A stretch of 64,000 bases of DNA from Oscillospiraceae bacterium (GTDB lineage: Bacteria > Bacillota > Clostridia > Oscillospirales > Oscillospiraceae). Under the pieces are notes generated by a model. It saw nothing but the letters and a program-made list of their open reading frames with translations. It did no database searches and was not told the origin of the DNA. Numbering within the stretch: the stretch's first letter is position 1; each line of letters begins with the position of its first letter. The DNA is taken from the NCBI GenBank assembly GCA_902765595.1, contig CACXAQ010000022.1, positions 1 through 64,000 on the forward strand. Direction: 5' to 3'. Positions 15,969-23,814 of the stretch are shown here, piece after piece. Position numbers and translations under genes: made by a program.

Positions 15969-18047
15969 TCAGCCCGGCAGGGGCGCCGTGGCGGCCCGGG
16001 CCCGGGAGGCAAGCTCGGGGTCGGCGGCCTCCCCATTGCCCCCCTTGCCTAAAGGGGGGTGGCGCGAAGCGCCGGGGGGATTCGTCTCTGCGTCCCCTTC
16101 CGCCTCGCTCTGCTCGGCACCTCCCCCCAAGGGGGAGGCAATGCTTCCCCCGATGGGGGAAGTGGCCCGAAGGGCCGATAGGGGGTCTCCGGCCTGCCGG
16201 TCCCCCTCCAGCCCATAGGCCAGGTCCGGGCGATAGCGCCGGGCCAGCGCCAGAGCCAGGGCCTTGTAGTCCTCCAGCTGCCTCAGCTTCTCCCGAAGGC
16301 CCATCTCCGCCTCCAGCCGGTCCTCCAGCTGCTCCTTGCCGTCGAACTCCATCATCCCCAGCAGGCCCAGGGCCGCCTGCTCGTTGCCGGGGGCGAAAAG
16401 CCCCAGACGGTAGAGCTGCATGGCCAGCTCGTTCTGGCTCAGGCGGGAGTAGGCGCTGCGCTTCTGGGCGGAGACCTTCACGTCGAAGACCGGCTGGGTC
16501 ATGCCCAGGCTCTCCCCGCAAAGGCTCTGCTCCCGGGGCAGGAGCCGGGCATTGGAGTACTGGACAAAGTCCATGCCCCGGCTGCCTGTGATGCGAAACT
16601 GGCGCGGCAGGGTGTAAAACTGCCGGATCAGCTCGATGCAGAGCTCCACGATCTCCGCGAAGGCGGCGTAGGAGGCCCGGGTGGCGTCCCGGCTGCCCTT
16701 GCCGCTGGCCTCCTGGAGGGCGGCGATGGCGGAGGCGGCGGTGACGCCCACGTTCATGGTGCCGTTGGCGGTCTCGGTGTTGCCGGAGGTCTCCCGCAGC
16801 TCCCGGATGGTGCTCTCCAGCACGCTCACGTAGACCCCGGGCAGGCCCGCGAAGCCGATCTGCCGCAGGCTGTCCTCCCCCAGGTTGCCGCTGACGTGGA
16901 CCAGGGGCTTGGTGAGGTCCGTGAACTCCTCCTCGTTCACCGAGCCGTCGATGCGCTGGAAGTAGCGGGGGGTGGCCCCCACCAGGGTGTTCTTCACGAA
17001 GGCGGTGCGCATCAGGTCGATGGCGGTCTGGGCGTTGGCGCAGAGATCCACGAAGCCGTAGCCGCAGGGGCTGCCCTCCACGGGGAACAGGGGGTCCAGC
17101 ACGAAGGGATAGCGCCCGTGGGCGTAGAGCCCGGCGGGGGCGGAGGTGGGGGCTTCCTCGTTGGCCCCCTTGCCTAAAGGGGGCTGGCACGGCGAAGCCG
17201 TGACTGGGGGATTCTGTCCGTCTGCCGGGGACACAAGGGATGTGTCGTCTGCCGCAGGAGTATCCCCCCGACCTCGCTCCGCTCGGCCACCCCCCTTTAG
17301 GCAAGGGGGGCTTTCCTCCCCATTTTCCGTGGCGTAGAGCACCGTGTCGCCCACGTACTTGCAGTAGTGCAGCACCCCCCGCTGCTTGTAGTAGACCTCG
17401 ATGACGGTGGCCTTGCCGCTCAGGTCCACCGCGTCGTCGTAGACGAAGCGGGTGGCCCGGAAGGGCGAGGTGTGCAGCCGCCCCCGGAGCCGGGGGTACT
17501 GCTCTTGGAGCAGGTCCTCGTCCTCCAGGTGGGTGCAGAAGAGATAGCGGCTCTCCTGGATGTCCGCCACCCCCGGCTCCCAGAACAGGTTCAGCAGGTC
17601 CACCCGCTCGATGCGGATGTCCCCCAGGCCCCCCAGCTTCTCCCCGTCCCAGACCACCCGGTAGGCGGCGGTGCCGGTCTTGAGCTTCTGCCACATGGCG
17701 GCGTCGTAGGTCTTCTCGAAGCGGTTCTGCTCCAGGATGCAGGGGAGGATGGCGGAGAGGAGTCTCGCCTCCTCCTGATCCCCCGGCTCCCGGGGCAGGA
17801 TCAGGGGCTCGGGATAGGCCTCCATGGCGTCGGCGTGCTTGGAGACGATGACGTTGTGGAGCCACCCGCTCTCGCTCTGATAGCCCTCGGGGCTGCCGTG
17901 GCCCTGCTTGCGCTCCTCGAAGCGGTTGCGGAGCTTCCACCAGTTTTCCGCGGCCACCACCCGGCGCTCCAGGCTGGCCTTCCCGGCCTTGTAGGTTTGG
18001 AGCGTTGCGGTGAATTCCCGCAGCCGCTCCGCTGTGATCTTTGGCAT
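15969..18047 (-). CDS. phage portal protein with repeat insertions
   Basis: The product is 692 aa, starting MPKITAERLREF at 18047 after AAGGAG. It matches large P22-type portals: an N-terminal helical RVVAAENWWKLRNRFEERKQG, SKHADAMEAYPEP near 90, WQKLKTGTAAYRVVWDG near 140, a wing region with YPFVLDPLFPVEGSPCGYGFVD, then ETANGTMNVGVTAASAIAALQEASGKGSRD (stem helix/loop) and a long C-terminal helix. Two stretches are repeat-derived: about residues 246-296 (a complete R1 pair, 17159-17313) and the last 60 residues (R1 and R2 at 16037-16190). It is the dodecameric DNA channel of the capsid. Confidence 0.85.
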   Translation of the reverse strand: MPKITAERLREFTATLQTYKAGKASLERRVVAAENWWKLRNRFEERKQGHGSPEGYQSESGWLHNVIVSKHADAMEAYPEPLILPREPGDQEEARLLSAILPCILEQNRFEKTYDAAMWQKLKTGTAAYRVVWDGEKLGGLGDIRIERVDLLNLFWEPGVADIQESRYLFCTHLEDEDLLQEQYPRLRGRLHTSPFRATRFVYDDAVDLSGKATVIEVYYKQRGVLHYCKYVGDTVLYATENGEESPPCLKGGGRAERGRGDTPAADDTSLVSPADGQNPPVTASPCQPPLGKGANEEAPTSAPAGLYAHGRYPFVLDPLFPVEGSPCGYGFVDLCANAQTAIDLMRTAFVKNTLVGATPRYFQRIDGSVNEEEFTDLTKPLVHVSGNLGEDSLRQIGFAGLPGVYVSVLESTIRELRETSGNTETANGTMNVGVTAASAIAALQEASGKGSRDATRASYAAFAEIVELCIELIRQFYTLPRQFRITGSRGMDFVQYSNARLLPREQSLCGESLGMTQPVFDVKVSAQKRSAYSRLSQNELAMQLYRLGLFAPGNEQAALGLLGMMEFDGKEQLEDRLEAEMGLREKLRQLEDYKALALALARRYRPDLAYGLEGDRQAGDPLSALRATSPIGGSIASPLGGGAEQSEAEGDAETNPPGASRHPPLGKGGNGEAADPELASRARAATAPLPG
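16037..16190. repeat. R1 half plus R2 copies in the portal C-terminus
   Basis: An R1 left half with stem GGCGCGAAGCGCC, then R2 copies with CTCCCCCCAAGGGGGAG and CTTCCCCCGATGGGGGAAG clamps, are translated as the portal tail and keep the frame open to the TGA. Confidence 0.85.
17159..17313. repeat. complete R1 pair inside the portal gene
   Basis: A left half (stem GGCACGGCGAAGCCGTG), a middle of about 60 bases and a right half (gacctcgctccgctcggcc) form a full-length gene-less R1 element of about 153 bases, equal to 51 codons. It adds a Pro/Gly-rich loop in frame. Confidence 0.9.
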
Positions 18048-18061
18048 AGAAATGCTCCTTC

Positions 18062-18226
18062 CTCTTTGGCCCCCTTGCCTAAAGGGGGCTGTCAGCCGTC
18101 AGGCTGACTGGGGGATTCTGTCGGACAATAGAGCGTTCACGGAGGGACGCTGTGGGACGCGGGCTTATATCCCCCCGCCCCAGTGTGAGCACTGGGGCAC
18201 CCCCCTTTAGGCAAGGGGGGCTATGC
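18062..18226. repeat. R1 head-to-head pair
   Basis: The left half has stem GTCAGCCGTCAGGCTGAC and the right half GCCCCAGTGTGAGCACTGGGGC. The latter is the same variable stem as in the DUF559 unit at 549-603. It lies between the terminase and portal genes. Confidence 0.9.
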
Positions 18227-18246
18227 GGAGGCGGGGTCCCCGGGCG

Positions 18247-19683
18247 CTACGCGTGCAGGTTCAGCGGGTCCATCGCCACCGCGTCCTCCCCCGTCTCTGC
18301 TTTCAGCGGCACCACCGGCCTCGACATACAGGCATATCTCCATTCGTCGGCCACGTGGTCCTCCTGCTCCGTGTCCAGGTCCTCCGGCACGGTCTTGCTG
18401 AACTTCAGCTCCGGGATCGTTCGGATAAAGGCAACGCAATTGGCAAAAATATAGAGCCGCGGGTAGCCCTGGGGATCGAACTGGAGCCGGTAGTGGCACT
18501 GCATCCAGCCGGGGATGCGCTGATTGTCGCCGGGGACGAAGTAAATGCCCCACTTGGCGGCGGTCTCCGCCACGCTCTCGCCCCGGCTGCCGTCCCAGAT
18601 GCTGGGGTCGGCCACGCCGCCGATGGGCCGGCCCCGGAGCCAGGGGTGCTCCCGCTCCATCCGGGCGATCTCCCGGAACTGCCGCTCCGGGGTCCAGCGC
18701 AGGCCCTCGTTTGGCGTCTCGCCGCAGCCGTAGAGCTCCAGGATGCGGTAGAGCACCCCGTCGTAGTCCACCGCCCACCAGGCGCAGGAGAAGGGCCGGC
18801 CGTAGCCGAAGTCGTAGCTGCGGAAGACGGTCCAGCCCCGCCGCTCGCCGGCGCTCAGGTCGAAGGGCTCGATGACGTGGGTAAAGCGCCGCTGGCGTCT
18901 CAGCTCCTCGATGCTCTCGGAAAAGCCGGACTTTTGAGCCAGCGCTAGATCCGGCGCCGTACGGAAGTCCTCAAAAAACTGCCCCTCGAACAGGTCCCAG
19001 CGGCCGTGGAGCCAGGCGTCCCGCAGCCGGGGCGGCAGGGCCCGGAGGGAACGGACATAGTCCGGGTCGCTCCGCATCAGGGCCCGGTTATCGGTGACCA
19101 GGGCGGGGATGAAGGCGTAGTCCTCCGGGTCCTCCCCCTCCCGGAAGCGCCGGTCGATGAAGAGGCGCTTGACCCAGCCGTGGCCCGGGCCGCCGGGGTT
19201 GCAGGTGAAGCACAGGCGCTTGGGGAAGCCGTTCACGCCCCGCACACAGGAGCGCAGCCGCTGCATCCGCTCCTCGGGCTGCTGGGTGGCCTCGTCCACG
19301 AACAGCACGTCCACCTCCAGGCCCTGGAAGCGCAGGGCGTCCCGGTCGTCGTCGCAGGGGCGGAAGAGGATGCGGCTGCCGTTTGGGAAGCGGAGGGTCT
19401 TTTTCTGGTCGTTGTACTCGGCCAGCCGCTCCCTGGGGTCCGGGTCATAGACCCGCAGCAGCTCGCAGAGGGGGAGGATGTGGTTCTCCTGCAGCTCGCC
19501 GAAGGTCTTGCGGACGATGAGGACCTTGATGCCGGGCCAGCGCAGGCAGAGCAGCACGGCCTTGACCCGCACGGCCCAGCTTTTGCCGCCGCCCCGGGCG
19601 CCGCCGTAGGCCAGCACCCGGTGGGTATCGGCGAGAAACTGCGCCTGCTTTTCGCTTGGCGCGGGGATGATCAGCTCGGACAT
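18247..19683 (-). CDS. terL: phage terminase large subunit
   Basis: The product is 478 aa, starting MSELIIPAPSEKQ at 19683 after GGGAG. The ATPase Walker A is GGARGGGKS at residues 27-35 and Walker B with catalytic Glu is VDVLFVDEA at 124-132, followed by the coupling motif region CFTCNPGG. The C-terminal nuclease domain shows DFGYGRPFSCAWWAVDYDG (first acidic residue) and GVADPSIWD. The length is normal. The enzyme packages DNA into the prohead through the portal next to it. No repeat insertion and no neighbouring small terminase gene were recognised. Confidence 0.93.
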   Translation of the reverse strand: MSELIIPAPSEKQAQFLADTHRVLAYGGARGGGKSWAVRVKAVLLCLRWPGIKVLIVRKTFGELQENHILPLCELLRVYDPDPRERLAEYNDQKKTLRFPNGSRILFRPCDDDRDALRFQGLEVDVLFVDEATQQPEERMQRLRSCVRGVNGFPKRLCFTCNPGGPGHGWVKRLFIDRRFREGEDPEDYAFIPALVTDNRALMRSDPDYVRSLRALPPRLRDAWLHGRWDLFEGQFFEDFRTAPDLALAQKSGFSESIEELRRQRRFTHVIEPFDLSAGERRGWTVFRSYDFGYGRPFSCAWWAVDYDGVLYRILELYGCGETPNEGLRWTPERQFREIARMEREHPWLRGRPIGGVADPSIWDGSRGESVAETAAKWGIYFVPGDNQRIPGWMQCHYRLQFDPQGYPRLYIFANCVAFIRTIPELKFSKTVPEDLDTEQEDHVADEWRYACMSRPVVPLKAETGEDAVAMDPLNLHA

Positions 19684-19689
19684 AACATG

Positions 19690-20460
19690 CTCCCTTCGGT
19701 CGCAAATGAAGAAATGATGCCGGGCTTCGCCCGATGAAAAAATGATGCTTGCTTGGCAAATGATGCGCGGCTGAGCCGCATGAAGGAATGATGCCGGGCA
19801 GAACCCGATGAAGAAATGAAGCCGGGCAGAGCCGCCACCCTCTTTGGCCCCCTTGCCTAAAGGGGGCTGTCGCGGCGCGTCTCACGCAAGCGCCGTGACT
19901 GGGGGATATGATCTTCCGCTTCCTCTTTGGCCCCCTTGCCTAAAAGAGGCTGTCAGCCGTCAGGCTGACTGGGGGATTCTGATCTTCCGATTCCTCTTTG
20001 GCCCCCTTGCCTAAAGGGGGCTGTCAGCCGTCAGGCTGACTGGGGGATTCTGATCTTCCGCTTCCTCTTTGGCCCCCTCGCCTAGAGGGGGCTGTCGCGG
20101 CGCGTCTCACGCAAGCGCCGTGACTGGGGGATTCTGATCTTCCGATTCCTCTTTGGCCCCCTTGCCTAAAGGGGGCTGTCAGCCGTCAGGCTGACTGGGG
20201 GATTCTGTCGGACGATAGATCGCTTACGGCGGGGCGCTGTGGGACGCTGGCTTATATCCCCCCGCCCCAGTTTGCGAACTGGGGCACCCCCCTTTAGGCA
20301 AGGGGGGCTATACGGAAGCGAAGGATCCCGGCTTCGCGCCACCCCCACCTTGCCGCAATTGCCGTTCCCGGGCCTGCTTCGCGACGGCCCGCCAACGGCG
20401 CGGCTGCGGAAATTCCGGGCTTGCTTCTTCGCAATTCCCTTTAGGCAAGGGGGGCAATTC
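19690..20460. repeat. array of tandem R1 left halves, one right half and an F variant
   Basis: 19700-19830 holds ATGAAG-type short repeats. From 19845, five successive left halves follow at about 19849, 19930, 20001, 20072 and 20155. Their stems alternate between GGCGCGTCTCACGCAAGCGCC and GTCAGCCGTCAGGCTGAC, and they are joined by a constant spacer (TCTTCCGATTCCTCTTTGG). One right half at 20257-20309 closes the array. 20345-20432 is an F variant. No gene in 779 bases. Confidence 0.9.
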
Positions 20461-20462
20461 CC

Positions 20463-21356
20463 TCATTCCTTCATTCCGAATTCCGCATTCCGCATTCCGA
20501 ATTCGGAATTCTCCCGCCCCAGGTCGTAGTCCTCGGCGGCCCTCAGGTCCCGGATGCCCCGCTGATGCAGCCGCAGCAGCACCGCCTCGATATAGCCCCA
20601 GACCCCGGCCTTGCCGTTGCGGTTGGCCTGCTCGAAGGCGTAGCGCAGCAGGGCCTCCCGGTCCTCGTCCCAGCGGAGGGCGGCGGGGTCCCCCGGCGCC
20701 GGCACGGTGACCAGGGGCAGCACCCGGGCGCAGTCGGCCCGGGTGGGCTCCCGGCTGCAGAAGGCGGTGAAGAGGCTCCGGGCCAGGGCCTCGCTCCGGG
20801 CCAGCAGCGTGTCCGTGGCCCCCAGCCAGTCCTCCGGCTTCAGGCCCCGGCCCAAAAGATATTCCTCCATGGCCGCCGCCTCCGCGCGGGCACCATCACC
20901 ACCAGAGAGAAAAGAGAGGTCCTGTCCGGTCTGGTCCGGTCCTGTCCTGTCCGGTCCGGTCTGGTCCTGTAGCCCTGTGACGGTCACGGTCTTGTCACGC
21001 TGCTTCTCCCGGCTGCGGCGCTTTCGCTCGGCGTTGCGGCGGCGGATCTCGCTGTAGCGGCCGGTGTAGTCCTCCCAGTCGTGGATGCGCAGGCTCTCCC
21101 CCGCCCGGTCCAGGAAGCCGCAGCGCTCCAGGGCCTCCAGGAAGGGGGCGGCCTTCCGGGGCGTGACGCCGAAGATCTCCGCCGCCCGTTTGGCGTCCAG
21201 GTCGCTCAGGTCCCCGTCGGGCCGGTTTTGCAGGGCCCAGAGCCACAGGAGGCAGAGCCGCCCCAGGGCGGCGTCCCGGCCCAGGCCGGTGTCTTTGATG
21301 AGCCGATCCAGCTTCCGGTGCTGGGCCAGCTCCTGATGCAGTTCGATCCAGGCCAT
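20463..21356 (-). CDS. phage replisome organiser/DnaD-like protein
   Basis: The product is 297 aa. The start MAWIELHQELAQHRKLDRL at 21356 is followed by LWLWALQNRPDGDL, AEIFGVTPRKAAPFLEALERCGFLD (winged-helix) and a basic RRRNAERKRRSREKQR. This is the N-terminal layout of phage replisome organisers that recruit the host helicase. Residues about 125-140 are a degenerate repeat (TGPDRTGPDQTGQD) from an in-gene microsatellite at 20922-20972. The C-terminal DnaD-like part has YAFEQANRNGKAGVWGYIEAVL. The last 15 residues (NSEFGMRNAEFGMKE) are encoded by family-E heptads, which also supply the stop. Confidence 0.75.
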   Translation of the reverse strand: MAWIELHQELAQHRKLDRLIKDTGLGRDAALGRLCLLWLWALQNRPDGDLSDLDAKRAAEIFGVTPRKAAPFLEALERCGFLDRAGESLRIHDWEDYTGRYSEIRRRNAERKRRSREKQRDKTVTVTGLQDQTGPDRTGPDQTGQDLSFLSGGDGARAEAAAMEEYLLGRGLKPEDWLGATDTLLARSEALARSLFTAFCSREPTRADCARVLPLVTVPAPGDPAALRWDEDREALLRYAFEQANRNGKAGVWGYIEAVLLRLHQRGIRDLRAAEDYDLGRENSEFGMRNAEFGMKE

Positions 21357-21369
21357 TTTGATATCCTTT

Positions 21370-21480
21370 CCTTGCAGCCTCCCCCTCCGGGGGAGGTGGC
21401 TGGCCGTCAGGCCAGACGGTAGGGGTGTGGGTCGCGCCGAAATATCCGATAGGGGGCAATTCCGCATTCCGCATTCGAAA
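21370..21480. repeat. R2 copy and heptads
   Basis: An R2 copy (stem GGCTGGCCGTCAGGCCAGAC) plus an inverted R2 remnant and ATTCCGC heptads separate the DnaD-like gene from the 74-aa gene. Confidence 0.8.
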
Positions 21481-21485
21481 TTCCC

Positions 21486-21710
21486 CTACCCGCTTGCCTC
21501 TTCCGTGCCGCCCTCGAAGCGGACGGTAAGGCAGTCCGTCCCGCCGCCGCCCAGCTCCCGGGCCAGGGCGGCCATGTCCTTGAAGATGCCGGAGAGGTCC
21601 TTGGCGCGCTTCACGTCGCCGCCGGAGAGCTCCTCTCTCAGCAGCCGGGCGGCGGTCCCGGCCAGCTCCTCCGCCTCCTGTGCGAAGCGGCTCTGCTTGT
21701 CAGTTTCCAT
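21486..21710 (-). CDS. small phage protein, helical
   Basis: The product is 74 aa, starting METDKQSRFAQEAEEL at 21710 with GGAGGAG upstream. It is almost entirely helical and charged (ARLLREELSGGDVKRAKDLSGIFKDMAALARELGGG). It is not recognised. The early position in the lytic operon suits a regulatory or replication accessory protein; a small terminase is possible but it lies too far from terL to assert this. Confidence 0.6.
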   Translation of the reverse strand: METDKQSRFAQEAEELAGTAARLLREELSGGDVKRAKDLSGIFKDMAALARELGGGGTDCLTVRFEGGTEEASG

Positions 21711-21717
21711 CCATACT

Positions 21718-22069
21718 CCTCCCGTAGGGGCGGCTATCAGCCGCCCGTTGTCCGACGTGCGCCCAGGTCCCCGGGCGGGGACAGCCCGCCCCTACGGCAT
21801 ACGGTCGTCTCTCCCCCGTAGGGGCGGCTATCAGCCGCCCGCCGTCCGACACGCACCCGGGTCCCCGGGCGGGGACAAGCCCCGCCCCTACGGTGCCTCC
21901 CCCAACGGGGGAGGTGCCCCGAAGGGGCGGTAGGGGGCCTCCGCATTCCTCCCGTCCCCGTAGGGGCGGCTATCAGCCGCCCGTTGTCGAACGCACACCC
22001 AGGTCCCCGGGCGAGCACAGCTCGCCCCTACGGCAATTCCGCATTCCGAATTCCTAATTCCGAATTGCC
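21718..22069. repeat. three D elements and an R2 copy
   Basis: Three D units (GTAGGGGCGGCTATCAGCCG ... CGCCCCTACGG) follow each other at 21722-21796, 21817-21893 and 21957-22033. An R2 copy with stem GCCCCGAAGGGGC (21895-21935) lies before the last. No gene is seen. Confidence 0.9.
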
Positions 22070-22141
22070 CTATCGCAGCCAGGGCGGGTAACCGGTGTCC
22101 TCCATGCTGCGGATGATGGGATCGTCAGGGATCTGTTCCAT
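22070..22141 (-). CDS. 23-residue phage micro-protein, first gene of the lytic operon
   Basis: A minus-strand frame starts at ATG 22139-22141, ends at TAG 22070-22072, and has GGAGG seven bases upstream. It encodes 23 residues beginning MEQIPDDPIIRSM and ending TGYPPWLR. It is the first frame after the strong promoter at 22230-22258. The DP-hydrophobic stretch plus the TGYPPW end looks like a small conserved phage peptide, though I cannot name it. The good ribosome site and position support translation. Confidence 0.6.
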   Translation of the reverse strand: MEQIPDDPIIRSMEDTGYPPWLR

Positions 22142-22218
22142 GGTCTCGCCTCCAATATGTTGTGTTAAATTGAACGCATACCCGCAAAGTCCGGGGAGAC
22201 CAGCGCCTCCCCCTCTCG

Positions 22219-22291
22219 AGTTCGGTCATACTATACCATACTTCCGAACTTTTGTCAAGGGGTAGTTTTGTAAAAATAAACATTTATTTTT
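22219..22291 (-). promoter_or_regulatory. prophage lytic promoter with overlapping operator-like palindrome
   Basis: On the minus strand TTGACA (22253-22258) and TATAGT (22230-22235) are 17 bases apart, a near-consensus sigma-A promoter facing the phage operon. AGTTCGG (22219-22225) and CCGAACT (22244-22250) form an inverted repeat that straddles the -10 region, a likely binding site for the repressor at 23024. Upstream lies an AT-rich palindrome (22272-22291, arms AAAAATAAA) in the place of an UP element. Confidence 0.75.
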
Positions 22292-22299
22292 TGTTCGCT

Positions 22300-22660
22300 T
22301 TTGTCTCCCCCGTAGGGGCGGCTATCAGCCGCCCGTTGTCCGACGCACACCCAGGTCCCGGGCGGATCCTATCCGCCCCTACGGCATACGGTCGTCTCTC
22401 CCCCGTAGGGGCGGCTATCAGCCGCCCGCGAATAACGTCGCAGGTCGGACCCCCGGGCGGGGACAAGCCCCGCCCCTACGGTGCCTCCCCCTTCGGGGGC
22501 CTTGGGTGTGCCCAGTGCGCGCACTGGGCGGTAGGGGGCCTCCGCATTCGCCACCCCCCCTATCGGCCTCGTTCCTCGGCCACTTCCCCCAATGGGGGAA
22601 GCTCCTGCCGTCCCCGCAGGGGCGGATCCTGTCCGTCCCTGCGGCAATTCCGAATTTTCC
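22300..22660. repeat. D elements and R2 pair between the divergent phage promoters
   Basis: Two D units (22311-22384 and 22403-22482), an R2 copy with stem GTGCCCAGTGCGCGCACTGGGC and an inverted R2 copy (cctcgttcctcgg) fill the control region. No coding sequence. Confidence 0.85.
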
Positions 22661-22799
22661 ATCCCCCATCCCGATTTTTCGTCTCTTTTTTCTTGACAAT
22701 CCTTCGGTTAAAGTTTACATTATAATCGTAAGCGTCTATGCAAAAACCGGGGCGCTGCGGTGCTTTCCGGCGGCAGACCGCCTGCGGCTGACCGCGCCC

Positions 22800-23005
22800 C
22801 ATAATGATCATCGGATAGCGAAATCAATCGAAAATTCGATTGATTTCGCTGCCAAACGACAGGTTTGGCAGCGAATGATTCTCAAAATCATTCGCCCGAT
22901 GCTCATTGTAATGAGTATATGGCAAAACAGCCATGCTGTTTTGCTGCGCAGCAAAGCTGCACGGCGAAAAGCTTTTTCGCTTTTCGCCATCATATGATCA
23001 TTATG
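22800..23005. repeat. MITE-like element: chain of hairpins with terminal inverted repeats, copy 1
   Basis: The ends CATAATGATCAT (22800-22811) and ATGATCATTATG (22994-23005) are perfect inverted repeats. Inside are about seven consecutive palindromes, for example GCGAAATCAATCG/CGATTGATTTCGC, TGCCAAAC/GTTTGGCA, GAATGATT/AATCATTC and GGCGAAAAGC/GCTTTTCGCC. A second copy in opposite orientation is at 42387-42567. This copy ends 2 bases before the repressor's Shine-Dalgarno region, so it is in the repressor's 5' leader. Confidence 0.85.
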
Positions 23006-23023
23006 TTAAAGGAGGCTGAACCT

Positions 23024-23809
23024 ATGCCTGACCCCCTGACCTATGACCGCCGCATTTTTGCGGACAATCTCATGCGCCTGATGAAGGCGCACCACGAAAA
23101 GCAGGTGGACATCGCCCGGCTTCTGGGCGTGAGCAAGTCCACCGTCTCCGGCTACTGCGCCGCCACCCAGATGCCCCGCATGGACAAGATCGAGCAGCTG
23201 GCCCACCATTTCGGCGTGAGCCGGGCGGAGCTGATCGGCGGGGACGAGCCGGCGGCCCCGGCCCCGGCGGAGGTCCCGGCCCCCAGCCCGGCCCAGGAGA
23301 TCTACGACAGTCTGAACCGGGACGGCCAGGCGGAATTCCTGCGCTACGGCCGGTATCTCACCCGGCAGAAGGAGTACCAGGCGGACGCCCGGCCCGTGAA
23401 GCTGGAGACCATCAAGCACTTTCTGGTGCCGGCGGCGGCGGGCTACGCCTCCCCCATCGAGGGCGAGGACTACGAGGAGATCCCCCGCACGGCGGAGGTC
23501 CCCGACGGGGCGGATTTCTGCATCACCGTCCGGGGCGACAGCATGGAGCCCTTCATCCCCGACGGGAGCCTGGTCTACGTCAAGCGCAACGCCCCCCTGC
23601 AGGAGTTTGAGCCGGGGATCTTCTTTGTGGACGGGGACGTGTACTGCAAGCAGTGGTGCACGGACTACGCCGGCACCCTGCACCTGCTCTCGGCCAATCC
23701 CCTGCGCCAGGACGCGAACCTGGTGATCCCCCGGGACAGCGGCCGGGTCTGCGTGTACTTCGGCAAGGTGCTGATGTCGCGCCATCTCCCCCGGCCGGAG
23801 TACCGGTAA
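23024..23809 (+). CDS. LexA-like phage repressor (XRE helix-turn-helix plus S24 peptidase)
   Basis: The product is 261 aa, starting at 23024 after AAAGGAGG. The N-terminal HTH (residues about 12-72) has KQVDIARLLGVSKSTVSGYCAA. A Pro/Ala linker follows. The C-terminal S24 domain has the self-cleavage Ala-Gly at 139-140 (AAAGYASP), the nucleophile Ser173 in GDSMEPF and Lys187 in VYVKRN. This is the expected repressor of the divergent lytic operon, inactivated by RecA-stimulated autocleavage. A 764-base repeat-filled region separates it from the lytic promoter; its own promoter is unclear. Confidence 0.9.
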   Translation: MPDPLTYDRRIFADNLMRLMKAHHEKQVDIARLLGVSKSTVSGYCAATQMPRMDKIEQLAHHFGVSRAELIGGDEPAAPAPAEVPAPSPAQEIYDSLNRDGQAEFLRYGRYLTRQKEYQADARPVKLETIKHFLVPAAAGYASPIEGEDYEEIPRTAEVPDGADFCITVRGDSMEPFIPDGSLVYVKRNAPLQEFEPGIFFVDGDVYCKQWCTDYAGTLHLLSANPLRQDANLVIPRDSGRVCVYFGKVLMSRHLPRPEYR

Positions 23810-23814
23810 GGCCA

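Larger units (their letters stand above)
5813..23809. mobile_element. compact P22-like prophage or prophage remnant without integrase
   Basis: Fourteen leftward genes and one divergent repressor form the block. Recognisable parts are terminase large subunit, portal, scaffold-position protein, N4-gp56-type capsid, small adaptor-position proteins, a large propeller-like tail protein, a DUF859 structural protein and an endolysin. The order matches the head/short-tail module of P22-like podoviruses, and the absence of a tape measure fits that. No integrase, excisionase, small terminase or holin was recognised and no att duplication was seen, so the outer limits are set by gene content only. Nearly every gap, and several genes, contain chromosomal repeat elements, which suggests long residence in this host lineage. 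Confidence 0.75.

Noticed and set aside
19845..20309. CRISPR-like array
   Set aside because: The repeats are long, palindromic and imperfect, spacers are nearly constant, and no cas genes are present.
22693..22726. TTGACA and TATAAT upstream of the phage repressor as a promoter
   Set aside because: The spacer is 22 bases, outside the usable range; the -10 alone may still function.
22865..23023. N-terminal extension of the phage repressor through the MITE
   Set aside because: The extension is MITE sequence; the inner ATG at 23024 has an excellent Shine-Dalgarno and begins the HTH region properly.
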